Notes under the pieces: generated by a model | What the model saw: the letters and a program-made list of their open reading frames with translations, nothing else | The model's database searches: none | What the model was told of the DNA's origin: nothing | Shown here: positions 21,720 through 33,255 of the stretch, piece after piece | How the letters are laid out: each line of letters begins with the position of its first letter | Position numbering within the stretch: position 1 is the stretch's first letter | Made by a program: the position numbers and the translations under genes | Source of the DNA: Aphanomyces cochlioides | Taxonomy: Eukaryota; Oomycota; Saprolegniomycetes; Saprolegniales; Verrucalvaceae | Length of the DNA stretch: 64,000 nucleotides | Direction: 5' to 3' | NCBI GenBank assembly: GCA_019828595.1 | Contig: JAHQRK010000006.1 | Coordinates: 2,852,001-2,916,000 of the forward strand

Positions 21720-23866
21720 CCATCCAGCATGGATTGTTCGCGTGTTGGGTTATACGCCTCGTCACGACCTCCTACATCCTTGTTGGTATCACAGTGGCGT
21801 TGTATGTGTTGGCAACACAAATATCAACCCATCGCTGAGTTGTTTGTCAACGTTTTTGGCTTACGACGAGAATGTACACCGACAAAAAATATGAATTGAT
21901 AGGCTATTGATGAGCAGGAAGAATATTCTGAAAGAGAGCACGGAAACAGAAGTCTACTGTTGAAGTGTCGTATGGTATTCTGCGCTCCGGTGAATGCACC
22001 ACGTTGTATCTTACTACAATCAGATACGTGCTAACATTGAAGTTCACATATAGTTCGAAGTATTTATCGTGTGACGTAAATTTGTTCTGTAATGTGAACT
22101 GTGAGTTGAAATACACTGTACATGGCCGAGTGTTCTGCAACCATTTTATCGCATTTGCATCGTTAATAGAATATATTGCTGGTACTTCCTGAAATTCACA
22201 CTTTTCGCTTAACCTGGAGGACTCAAGTCCTTATGCGATAAGACTTTTCCGAGCAAGTTCCAGGCTCTTTAGCTGTAGTTCGATTGTTGGCACATTGTGA
22301 GGGTTTGTGTCGTGTGATTGAAACAGGCGGCTCAAAAATGCAAGATTTCACACTGTCACATCAAATATATCTGAATCGGATTTCCTTCCACCACTGAGCC
22401 TGGTGATTTGCCTCAGGAAACATAAACAAACCAACTATCTGCAATATCCAGACCGTTGGTTAGGTCATGAAACTCTAGATAGAACGGGGCAAAATGCCCG
22501 AGTGTTGGAAGTTCTGAATCTGAACTGTGTGATATTCATCATGTTGGAATTGTCAATTTTCATACGCCCCTGGCAATCAACCTCTTGCTTGCTCGTCCTC
22601 TGAATTTCTTTTGAACTATCCCCAAAACACTGTCGACAAACTGCGTCCACCAAATGAGAAATGCAAATCTTCGACGTACTGGACTCAACATCACGTGAAT
22701 TGATATCGAAGACTTCAGCTTTGACAAAACGGATGCATAACTTTGCCTGTATTGGTCGTACACGGCCCAACAACCATCAATCATGTTTAGTTCGTGACGC
22801 TCCGAAGTCACTCGTTTGCATCAAACATACTCGAAGTCGTTGGGTATGCCGCCACGTCATCTACACATCCTTGAATGGAGTTGCGAGATTAAGACGCCAG
22901 CCACGAAGCCACGAATGTTTCAACTGATGGGACCTCTAAGTAGACACGATGTCGTACAAGGCTTGTGGACTCGACCGAAGAATCAAGATAGGTATTGTCA
23001 GCTATTGCTTTGTACTGTGCATGGGAGTGCACTCGAATGAAAATCCATGTTGCCCTGGTCTCCTCAAGGAGTAATCTGCAGTCTCACTTTCCCCCTGTAC
23101 AATCAGTTCGTAGAAGATCCCATGGTATTGATAATAACTGCAAAGGGACCATTCATGGTCAGCGATTTTATGCAAATTGGATCATGTACATTTGCTTCAT
23201 AGTTTTCTGTCAACGTTCAATACGCGTGTCCATCTTATCGTAATTCGTGATGCACTCGAAATTGAATAGCTGTCGATTTCTTTCCTCCCCTGACCTCCTC
23301 TCTAAGCCTAGCACTTTGAATTACCCTTTGCGAAGGATCAGTGTCACAGCATGGCCACAGCATGGCCACAGCATGGCCACAGCAAAAACTCTTGTGCTAT
23401 GAGACTTTGCAAGTCCATTGTAGGCGACGAGGGCAAACCTAACGAGGAGAAATATGGGCTTCGTCACAATCAACTACACTTTTATGCAAATACTTCTGTT
23501 TCTGCAACTTCCCGCCTCGGTCTATTGAGATGCAATTAGTGGCTCTCGATTTTCAAAACTGGATCTACGTGGTGAGTCTTGTCTTTTTCGTGGTGGACAC
23601 CATGCCGCCTCATCCCCGTGTACAGAATTGTGTGCTCTATCGAGCTTGTGGATATTTTTATATCAGCGTTCGATTGATTTACAACTCCGCACAACCTCAC
23701 GGCGTGACATGACAGCTCAGAGATATTGCGACCGCGGTTCGAAAGAGCAACATTCAATTGGCTATAAAATCAACAAGAAATGGTCATATACAACCAAAGG
23801 TCACTCCGATGCAGCACAATGCTTGCCATGGGAGGCTTCACCAACTTTCGCTTTAACAGAATGACA
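21720..23866. other. 2.15-kb spacer of inverted duplication 1; no gene recognised
   Basis: Mixed-composition DNA between the divergent ABC-1 and ABC-2. Several frames of 60-110 codons occur but none shows a known motif or a good start context. It should contain the upstream regulatory DNA of both copies. Confidence 0.5.
23351..23383 (+). repeat. 11-bp unit repeated three times
   Basis: ATGGCCACAGC occurs as three perfect consecutive copies. Confidence 0.95.
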
Positions 23867-23899
23867 CGACCTCATTCTCCTTTCTACCATCGAGAGCCC
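23867..23899 (+). promoter_or_regulatory. Initiator-like core promoter of ABC-2
   Basis: Same CTCATTCTCCTTTC motif as in ABC-1, just before ATG 23900. Sequence upstream of it is unrelated to that of ABC-1. Confidence 0.4.
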
Positions 23900-26800
23900 A
23901 TGAGTGCTCCCGCAATTACTGCCGATGGTTTCCTCGCTGAAGGGTCGGACAAGTTTCATGAAACAACCTGGAGACAGCCAGCGGGAAGGCCATGCCACAG
24001 GTTGAAATCCGCTTCAAGGATTTCTCGCTCGCCGCCGATGTTGCCGTTGCCAACAAGGACGGTGCCGAGGAGCTTCCCACGTTATGGAACTATACCGTCA
24101 AGAGTCTCATGAGTCTTGCCAAGAACAAGCGTATCGTTCACAAAGACATTGTGCATCCAGTCAGTAGTGTATTTCGCCCAGCGACAATGACATTGCTTTT
24201 GGGTCAACCCAGTTCGGGCAAGTTGTCTTTGATGCAAATGCTCGCGGGTCGTTTCGCCCTCGAGAAGAACATTCAACTCGGTGGTACGATCACATACAAC
24301 GGCACGCCTCGTGAAGAAGTGGAGTCTCGTGTCCCCCAGTTTGTCTCGTACATGAACCAACGGGACTTCCACTACCCCACACTCACAGTCAAGGAGACTC
24401 TCGTGTTTGGTCATTTGTCTTGTGGTGGTGTCGTCCCCCAACGTGTCTTGGATTCGCTCAAGCACGGTACCCCCGAACAGAACGCTGAGGCCATCAAGAT
24501 CATCAAGGCCTTGTACGAAGTATATCCTCAAGTGATCTTGAAGCAGCTCGGTTTGGTCAACTGCAAAGACACCATCGTGGGTAATGCCATGTTGCGTGGT
24601 GTGTCGGGTGGTGAACGCAAGCGTGTGACGATCGGTGAGATGGAGTTCGGGATGAAGCAAGTGTCGCTCATGGACGAAATCTCGACGGGTTTGGACTCGG
24701 CTGCGACGTTCGACATTGTCAAGTCGCAACGCAGTATGGCCAAGTGTTTGAAGAAGACGATTGTGATTGCGCTGTTGCAACCATCACCTGAAGTGTTTGA
24801 ATTGTTCGACGACGTGATGATCATGAACGAAGGCTGTGTGATCTACCACGGTCCTCGCGAAGAGGCACTACCATATTTTGAATCGTTTGGCTTCCGCTGT
24901 CCCCCTGGTCGCGACATGGCTGACTTTTTGTTGGATGTCGGCACGCACCAACAGGACATGTATGCGATTCCAGGCCGCAACGTTCCGCGCTACCCAGCAG
25001 AATATGCGGCTCTGTTTAACAGTCTGCCATCTACCGTCCTATGATGGACTATGTCGATGGTCCAGTGCATCAACTCTTGCTTCATGATGCCACCCACCAC
25101 ATGAAGGAAATCCCCGAGTTCCAAAACGACTTCAAGACCAGCATGCGCAACTTGGTCTCGCGTCAGCTCAAGGTGACATTGCGTAACACGGCATTTGTCC
25201 GGGCGCGTATGTTCATGGTGGTCGTCATGGGTTTGATCTACTCGACGACGTTTTACCAAGTGGACCCTCAGCAAGCGCAAGTGGTGTACGGTGTGATTTT
25301 CTTGGCTTTGTTGTTCTTGGCGTTGGGTCAAGTGGCCATGATTCCCACGTTCTTGGAAGCTCGTGCGATCTTCTACAAGCAGCGCAGTGCCCAATTCTTC
25401 CGTACGATTGAATTTGTCTTGGCTCAGACGGCGACCCAGTTTCCGTTTGTCGTGGGTGAAGCCATCGTGTTCGGCAGCATCATGTACTGGATTTCGGGTT
25501 TTGCTAGTGAAGTGGGGCGTTCCTCATCTACGAGCTCATTTTGCTCATGACGAATGTCTTGTTCGCGTCTTGGTTCTTCTTCGTGGCCGTGGTGTCGCCC
25601 AACTTGCACGTGGCCAAACCCATCGCTTTGGTGTCTGTCATGTTTTTCGTCATGTATGCTGGTTTCATCATCATTCGCTCCGATATTCCTGACTACCTCA
25701 TCTGGATCTACTGGACCAATCCACTGTCGTGGTGCATACGTGCCTTGGCTATCAACCAGTACACTGCATCGGATTACCAAGTCTGTGTGTATGACGGCGT
25801 CAAGTATTGCGAAGACCCGGCTGTGGGTCCAACGATGGGTAACACGTTGCTCGAGTTGTTTGACGTGGAGACGAAGAAGTACTGGATTTGGCTCTGTTTG
25901 GCGTATGTGGCTGCTATGTATGTCTTGTTCGTCTTCCTGGCATTCTTGAGTTTGGAATACTGCCGCTACACCAACCACCACGAAGGTGCGCACGTGGACG
26001 ACCATGAGAAAGAAGAAGCGGAAGCCAAGGAGAAGGAAGCTGCTTACAATGAAATGCCTCCAACTCCAATGACATCACAAGGCTCTCAATCATATACGAA
26101 TGGTTCTCAATCGTTTGTTCCTGTGACATTGGCGTTCAAGGACTTGCATTACTTTGTGCCCAACCCGAGTTGGAATTGCTCAAGGGTGTGAGTGGTTATG
26201 CTTTGCCTGGTACGGTCACGGCTTTGATGGGTTCGTCGGGTGCCGGCAAGACGACTTTGATGGATGTGATTGCTGGTCGTAAGACGGGAGGCAAGATTGT
26301 GGGTGGCATTTTGCTCAATGGAGACAAAGCCACTGATCTGGCTATTCGAAGATGGACTGGTTATTGTGAACAAATGGACATTCACAGTGAGAGCGCCACG
26401 TTCCGTGAAGCTTTGACGTTCAGTGCCATGCTTCGTCAATCGAGCGATATTCCCACTGCGACCAAGATGGCCCACGTCGACCACTGCATTGACTTGTTGG
26501 AATTGAACAACATTGAGAACTCGATTATCCGTGGCAGCTCGGTGGAGCAAATGAAGCGTTTGACGATCGGCGTCGAGTTGGCTGCTGCTCCAAGTGTGTT
26601 GTTCTTGGACGAACCCACCTCTGGTTTCGATGCTCGTTCGGCCAAGATCATCATGACTGGTATTCGCAAGATTGCGTCGACGGGTCGTACGGTGGTTTGC
26701 ACGATCCATCAGCCATCGAGTGAAGTGTTCTTCATGTTTGACAATTTGTTGTTGCTCAAGCGTGGCGGTCAGACTGTGTTCTTTGGTGAATTGGGTGTCA

Positions 26801-27923
26801 AGTCGACCAAATTGATCGACTATTTCACTCGCATTCCTGGCACGCCTCCGATCCATGAAGGCGCGAACCCTGCGACGTGGATGTTGGAAGTGATTGGTGC
26901 TGGTGTGGATGCTCGTGCCAACACGACGGACTATGCGGAGGTGTTCAAGACAAGCAACGAAGCTCGTCGTTTGACGGCCGAGTTGGAGCAGCACTGCCAA
27001 CCTCGGGCTGATTTGCCTGAAATGGTGTTCAAGACCAAGCGTGCAGCCACGAATGCAATCCAATGCGCTTACTTGATTCAACGCTTCATGCGCATGTACT
27101 GGCGTACTCCATCCTACGACTTGATCCGTATCATCCTGTCGATTCTCTTGGCTGTCTTGTTTGGCTTGACCTACTGCTCCGTGGACTACAACACATACCA
27201 TGGTACTGTCGGTGGTATGGTGTTCATGACGACGTTGTTTGTGGGTATTATTTCGTTCAACAGTGTCTTGCCTCTGGCATCCGAAGAACGCGCTTCCTAC
27301 TACCGTGAACGTGCGTCTCAGACATACAATGCTTTGTGGTATTGGGTTGGTTCGACCTTGGCTGAAGTCCCTTACGTGTTCCTCACAACCTATGCGTTCG
27401 CCCTCATCTTCTACCCGTTCGTTGGCTTCAAGGGTGGCATTGGCGAGATTCTCTTCTACGGTCTCAACATGAGCTTGCACGTCCTCTTGAACGTGTACAT
27501 GGGTCAATTTATGGCGTATGCTATGCCTCGTGTGGATGTGGCGACGGCGATGGGTATTCTCATGAACTCGATCTTCTTCAACTTTATGGGTTTCAATCCT
27601 CCAGCGTCTCAAATTCCCCATGGATACAAGTGGCTCTACCATATCACTCCATTCAAGTACAGTTTGGCTGTCTTGACGGCCCAAGTGTTCTCCAAGTGTA
27701 AGGACGGCACTGAGATGGCGTGCGAACAATTGCAAGAAGTGCCTGAAGCCATTTTGCATGAATTCGGAGTGCGCAACTTGACCATCAAGGAGTTCACGGA
27801 GGGTGCGTTCAACATGAAGGATGATGATGCAGTGCGCAACACGTTTGTCGTGATTGGCTGCATTGTGCTCTTCCGCGTTCTTGCTCTGTTTGCACTTCGC
27901 TACATCAACCACCAAAAGAGATA
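23867..27923 (+). repeat. Right arm of ABC inverted duplication 1
   Basis: Inverted match to 17661-21719; flanks on both sides are unrelated to those of the left arm. Confidence 0.9.
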
Positions 27924-27924
27924 A
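23900..27924 (+). pseudogene. ABC-2: PDR-type ABCG transporter pseudogene
   Basis: Near-identical inverted copy of ABC-1 with the same ~10-bp deletion near 23960 and the same 16-bp deletion at about 26166. It carries two further lesions that ABC-1 lacks: loss of one base near 25019 (TTTAACAG instead of TTTCAACAG), after which the frame reopens at 25041, and loss of one base near 25516 (GTGGGGCG instead of GTGGGTGCG). NBD2 and TMD2 remain open from 26170 to 27924. The product, if any, would be fragments of an efflux pump. The extra lesions show that ABC-2 is decaying, or that the assembly has errors in one arm. Confidence 0.9.
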
Positions 27925-28654
27925 CTTTATCTTTCTATTGAAAAGTGACATTTCATATATTGTGCTTTTTGGGGAAATTTCCCAATTAGGCGCGGTTTGT
28001 TCAATCGTTCCAAATTTGTTTTAAGCCATTTGATTGGCTAATAATCGAAAAATTTCGACTAATTTGACAAAATATGGTACTTTTTTTCGAATCAGCCAAT
28101 GAAATCTATGGGATCGGTTTGCGGCACCAACCCAAAATTTGTATCAAATCGATAATATATATCTTCATTCTTCTTTGCTTGTATCCACTGCAACAACTGG
28201 CCTGGAGTCGGCGCGGGGCCTTTGTCTCTGTGGGTGGTGAAAGTTTTTCATCGACTCGTGAATGCAAATCAGTTATTTCTTTGAATATGTTGCAACATCC
28301 ACCACAGCAGAACGTTGACCACAAACTTAGATGACAGCCATAATAGTTGACAGTAATCACCTTACAGGCACAATCTTGGCTGAAATCACAGCTGTTACGT
28401 TATTTTGATGCGTGTAACAAATAAATCCGAGAGTCACTTAACCATCACTTAAAGAAGAGATTGGGTCACTGATTCAATGCCTGAAAGCTGTCCCTGTTGT
28501 CTTGACACTTCCTTTTCACGAAATAAGTGTAATTCAATCGTTGCGCCTTCCTTGAGCGTAAAACTTATAACGCGATTGAGTCTAATATCAACCAAACGGG
28601 ACAAGAGCACGCTGCTGCTGATGGCCATTCTTATTTTGCCCGTGTCTAGCTCAA
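27925..28654. other. Intergenic region upstream of ABC-3
   Basis: No supported gene. It includes an initiator-like motif at 28625-28640 (CCATTCTTATTTTGCC), 15 nt before ATG 28655. Confidence 0.5.
28625..28640 (+). promoter_or_regulatory. Initiator-like motif of ABC-3
   Basis: CCATTCTTATTTTGCC resembles the oomycete Inr plus flanking T-rich element. Position, 15 nt before the ATG, implies a very short leader. Confidence 0.3.
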
Positions 28655-31600
28655 ATGGCATCACAAGAGATCCCGAAATCACCCCAAATGATTGCTGCTT
28701 CATCTGAAGAGTTCCATGAAATGTTGTCAAGCACCATCGAGAAAGCGACGGGGCAGGCCATGCCCCAAGTCGAGATCCGTTTCAAGGATCTTTGTGTTGC
28801 AGCCGAAATCGTCGCTGCGACCAAGGATGGGTCATCCGAGCTTCCAACGTTGGCCAACCATGCCAAGAAGTCCATCTTGAGTTTAGTCAATTCCAAACGT
28901 GAAATCCACAAGGACATCTTGCACCCCATGACGGGGGTCTTCAAACCGACCACAATGACGTTGCTCTTGGGTCAACCTGGATCTGGCAAGTCGAAATTGA
29001 TGAAATTACTCTCGGGTCAATTCCACAAGCAGAAGAACTTCTCTGTGGGTGGTGATGTTAGCTACAAGCTCGCCGAGACGATCAAGACACTGCCACAAAC
29101 GGTATCGTATACTGGTCAGTGCGACCACCATTTCCCACTGTTGACTGTGAAGGAAACGATGGAATTCGCCCATCAATTTAGCAGCGGAGGCGTCGTTCCT
29201 CAGCGCACATTGGACTCTCTCAGTAACGGCACACCAGATGACAATGCTCGAGCAAAAGAATATCTTCGCGAGGTATATCATGAGTACCCAGACATGGTAG
29301 TGCGCCAACTGGGATTGGGAATTTGCAAGGATACGACTGTGGGGAATGCCATGTTGCGTGGTGTGTCGGGTGGTGAACGCAAGCGTGTCATGATCGGTGA
29401 GATGGAGTTCGGGATGAAGCAAGTGTCGCTCATGGACGAAATCTCGACGGGTTTGGACTCGGCTGCGACGTTCGACATTGTCAAGTCGCAACGCAGTATG
29501 GCCAAGTGTTTGAAGAAGACGATTGTGATTGCGTTGTTGCAACCATCGCCTGAAGTGTTTGAATTGTTCGACGACGTGACGATCATGAACGAAGGCTATG
29601 TGATCTACCACGGTCCTCGCAAAGAGGCACTACCATATTTTGAATCGTTTGGTTTCAAATGCCCTCCCAACCGTGACGTCGCCGACTTTTTGCTGGATTT
29701 GGGGACGCCGCAGCAGTTGCAATATGTTGTTCCAGGAGTGGCCAACGTGCCTCGCTATCCAGCTGACTACGCAACTGTATTCAAAGTTTCATCCACGTTC
29801 CAATCGATGAATGCTTATGTCGAAGGTCCGGTCCATCCTTTGCTACTTCACGATGCTACTCACCACATGGTTGACATTCCTCAGTTTAGCAACAGCTTCA
29901 TGGGGGACACCGCACTATTAGTCCAGTGCCAGATGAAGATCTTGTTGCGCAACACGGCCTACATCAAGACTCGTGTGATCATGGTCATTATAATGGGTCT
30001 TCTGTACGCTTCAACGTTTTACCAAATGAATCCTAACGTTGCGCAAGTCGTTTATGGTGTACTTTTCCAATCGATACTGTTTCTGCCACTGGGCAACGCT
30101 GCCATGTTGCCAACGTTCTTGGAAGCTCGTGAAGTTTTTTACAAGCATCGCAGGGCCAACTTTTATCGGACCTTGTCCTTTGTACTAGCCCAAACATTGA
30201 CGCAAATTCCATTCGGCGCTGTTGAAGCTGTCGTCTTTGGCTCGATTGTCTATTGGATTTCGGGTTTCGTGGCGAATGCTGGGGCATTCGTCCTCTACGA
30301 ATTGATTTTGATCTTGACCAATATTTCAATGTCAGCATGGTTCTTCTTCATAACGATGGTCACTCCCAACTTGCACGTGGCTAAGCCACTTGGGATGGTT
30401 TCGATGATGCTTTGGGTCTTGTTGTCAGGCTTTCTTATCGTCAAGTCCGACATTCCAGATTACTTTATTTGGATTTACTGGATCAATCCAATTGCATGGA
30501 GCATTCGAGCGTTATCCCTCAACCAATTTACAGCGTCAGAATTCAACGTCTGCAGCTACCGGGGAGTGGAATATTGCGCAAAAAGCGGTGGGAAGACCAT
30601 GGGCCATGTACAACTGGAACAATTTGGAATGCCTGTCGACACAATCTGGATATGGACCTGCTTGATCTACCTCATCATCCTTTATCACTTGGGGATTGCG
30701 CGCACTTGCGATCAATCAATACACGGCCTCTGAATTTGATGTGTGCAACTACGGAGGCGTCGAATACTGCGCCAACTCGGAAGGTAGAAAGATGGGCCAC
30801 GTCCAATTGGAACAATTCGGAATGCCCACCGAGAAAGCTTGGATTTGGTACTGCTTGATGTACTGCATCGTGTTGTATATCCTCTTCGTGGCCATGTCCT
30901 TTGCATCGCTCGAATACCTTCGGTATGAAAACAGCCACGGCTTTGCCCACTCGGAAGAGCACTCCAAGGACGAAGAAGCTGAAAAGGCAGCGTACCAGAA
31001 AATGCCAGCCACTCCTGTCGGTTCCCAAGATTCCGAATCGGTCATTGTTCCAGTGCAATCCTTTGTCCCCGTCACGTTGGCCTTTAAAGACTTGCACTAC
31101 TTCGTGCCCAACCCAACCAAGGGTGAACCTGAATTGGAATTGCTCAAGGGCATCAGTGGCTATGCTTTGCCTGGTACGGTGACGGCTTTGATGGGTTCCT
31201 CTGGTGCTGGTAAGACGACTTTGATGGATGTGATTGCTGGTCGCAAGACTGGCGGCAAGATTGTGGGCGACATTTTGTTGAACGGCTACAAGGCGACTGA
31301 CTTGGCTATTCGACGTTGCACTGGTTACTGTGAACAAATGGATATTCACTGTGAGAGCGCCACGTTCCGTGAAGCGTTGATCTTCAGTTCGATGCTTCGT
31401 CAATCAAGTGATATTCCCACTGCGACCAAGTTGGCTCATGCTGAAGAATGCATTCGTGTGTTGGAAATGCAGAACATTGCCGATTTTATCATCCGCGGCA
31501 GTTCGGTGGAACAAATGAAGCGTTTGACGATTGGTGTCGAGTTAGCTGCTGCTCCAAGTGTGTTGTTCTTGGACGAACCTACTTCTGGTTTGGATGCCCG

Positions 31601-32897
31601 CTCTGCTAAGATCATTATGACTGGTATTCGCAAGATTGCGTCGACGGGTCGGACGGTGGTTTGCACGATCCATCAGCCATCGAAGGAAGTGTTTGAAATG
31701 TTTGACAGCTTGTTGTTGCTCAAGCGTGGTGGCGAGACAGTGTATTATGGTGATTTGGGAACGAACTCGTCTCTCATGATGGACTACTTCATGCGAATTC
31801 CTGGCACGCCTGAAATGACTCCAGGTTACAACCCAGCGACTTGGATGTTGGAAGTGATCGGAGCTGGTGTTGAATCGAAGCATTTGAACACGACGGACTA
31901 CGTGAAAGTGTTCCAAGAGAGTCAGGAGTTCAAACAATTGGAAGCTGGTTTAGCTGTGCACACGCAGCCTCGTGAAGATGTTCCTGAAATGAGCTACACG
32001 TCCAAGCGAGCTGCGACGAATGCTGTGCAATGCCAATACGTGATCCAACGTTTTATGCGCATGTACTGGCGCACTCCTTCGTACAACTTCACGCGCATCC
32101 TGCTGTCAATATTTCTGGGTGTTGTTTTCGGCTTGACGTACGTCTCAATCGACTACACAACTTACTCGGGAGTCAATGGTGGAATTGGTATGGTTTTCAT
32201 CACAACTTTGTTTCTTGGCGTGATTTCGTTCAACAGTGTCCTCCCGCTTGCTGCTGAAGAAAGACCGTCTTATTACCGTGGGCGAGCGTCCCAGACTTAC
32301 AGCCCCTCCTGGTACTTGGTTGGCTCTACTGTGGCTGAAATCCCATTTGTGTTTCTGTCCACCTTCGTCTTCACGGTGATCTTCTACCCCTTCGTGGGCT
32401 TCAGAGGCAATTTTAGCGACGTAGCGTACTACGGCTTCCAACTCAGTTTGTTTGTCCTCATGAACGTATACTTTGGTCAATTTGTCGTCTTCGCGACGCC
32501 TCGGTTAGACGTGGCTGTTTCAATTGGAGCTTTAGTCAACTCAACGTTCATGTTGTTTATGGGCTTCAATCCCCCGCAGTCGCAGATCCCAAGCGGCTAC
32601 CGTTGGCTATCTACAATTGTTCCCCCCAAGTACAGCCTGTCCATCCTCTTGTCGGAAATATTCGCCAAGTGTGAGAACGGCAGCGGTCTGGGTTGTGCGC
32701 AGGTGGCGAATGTCCCTCCAGTTGTCCTTGCCGAGTTGCACAAGACGAACGTGACGGTCAAAGAATTCGCGGAATTCATGTTTCACACAAAGAATGGCGA
32801 CAATTTCAAGAACACAATGATTGTTCTGGCTGTAATTTTGCTTTACCGTGCGTTGGCATTTCTCGCTTTCCGCTTCATGAACCACCAAAAGAGATAG
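28655..32897 (+). pseudogene. ABC-3: chimeric PDR-type ABCG transporter
   Basis: Frame 1 (28655-30733) encodes MASQEIPKSP, NBD1 with GQPGSGKSKLMKLL (residues ~106-119), VSGGERKR, SLMDEISTGLDS, and TMD1. It runs through FTASEFNVCSY and LIYLIILYH at 30683, where the sequence switches to a tract identical in inverse to ABC-4. The coding register is lost (stop TGA at 30731-30733). The proper frame resumes at WGLRALAINQYTASEFDV and continues to 32897 with NBD2 (GSSGAGKTTLMDV, SVEQMKRLTIGVEL, LFLDEPTSGLDARS) and its own TMD2. About 55 residues around TASEF...GMP are thus present twice. Two split products are possible; a normal pump is not. Confidence 0.9.
30684..32088 (+). repeat. 1405-bp conversion-like tract shared with ABC-4
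   Basis: Inverted match to 34065-35469 with equal length and no difference noticed. Sequence on both sides is clearly diverged. The left junction shares only ATCAC with the donor; the right junction lies in homologous sequence at GTACAACT. Confidence 0.85.
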
Positions 32898-33255
32898 ACC
32901 GGTCTGCTACATTTCCTTTAATACATGTCTTCATACTCACCTGGGTTTTTTTGCAATTGTGCCTCCAACTCTCGAGGGCGGGCAGCAAATCACCGGTGCA
33001 TCGCCCAGAATCTTCAGTGTCAACAAACCGATCAGGTCAGAGCTTTGGCAGAAAGTACTCTGACCACGGATGGTCCAAGATTTTCGGGCGAATGGCACAA
33101 CTGAAAAATTCAGTGAGATACGATCATAGGAGCAATACCTGATGCTTAATCCAGCTCACAGTGAATCGCAGAGAAGCGAACAGCATGCGGGGTTCTCAAG
33201 TTACAATCGAGTAAAAATGCAGCAGAAAACTAAATTATCATACTTAGCGACATAT
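32898..33255. other. Intergenic between convergent ABC-3 and ABC-4
   Basis: 358 bp separating two tail-to-tail genes. No ORF or clear poly(A) signal is supported. Confidence 0.5.

Noticed and set aside
22465..22811. Overlapping minus-strand frames in the ABC-1/ABC-2 spacer
   Set aside because: Both are under about 105 codons, have no motif, and neither start context nor composition supports a gene.
30684..30735. An intron that would restore the ABC-3 frame
   Set aside because: The bases around the junction repeat about 55 codons already encoded upstream, and none of the other five ABC copies has an intron. A recombination junction fits better.
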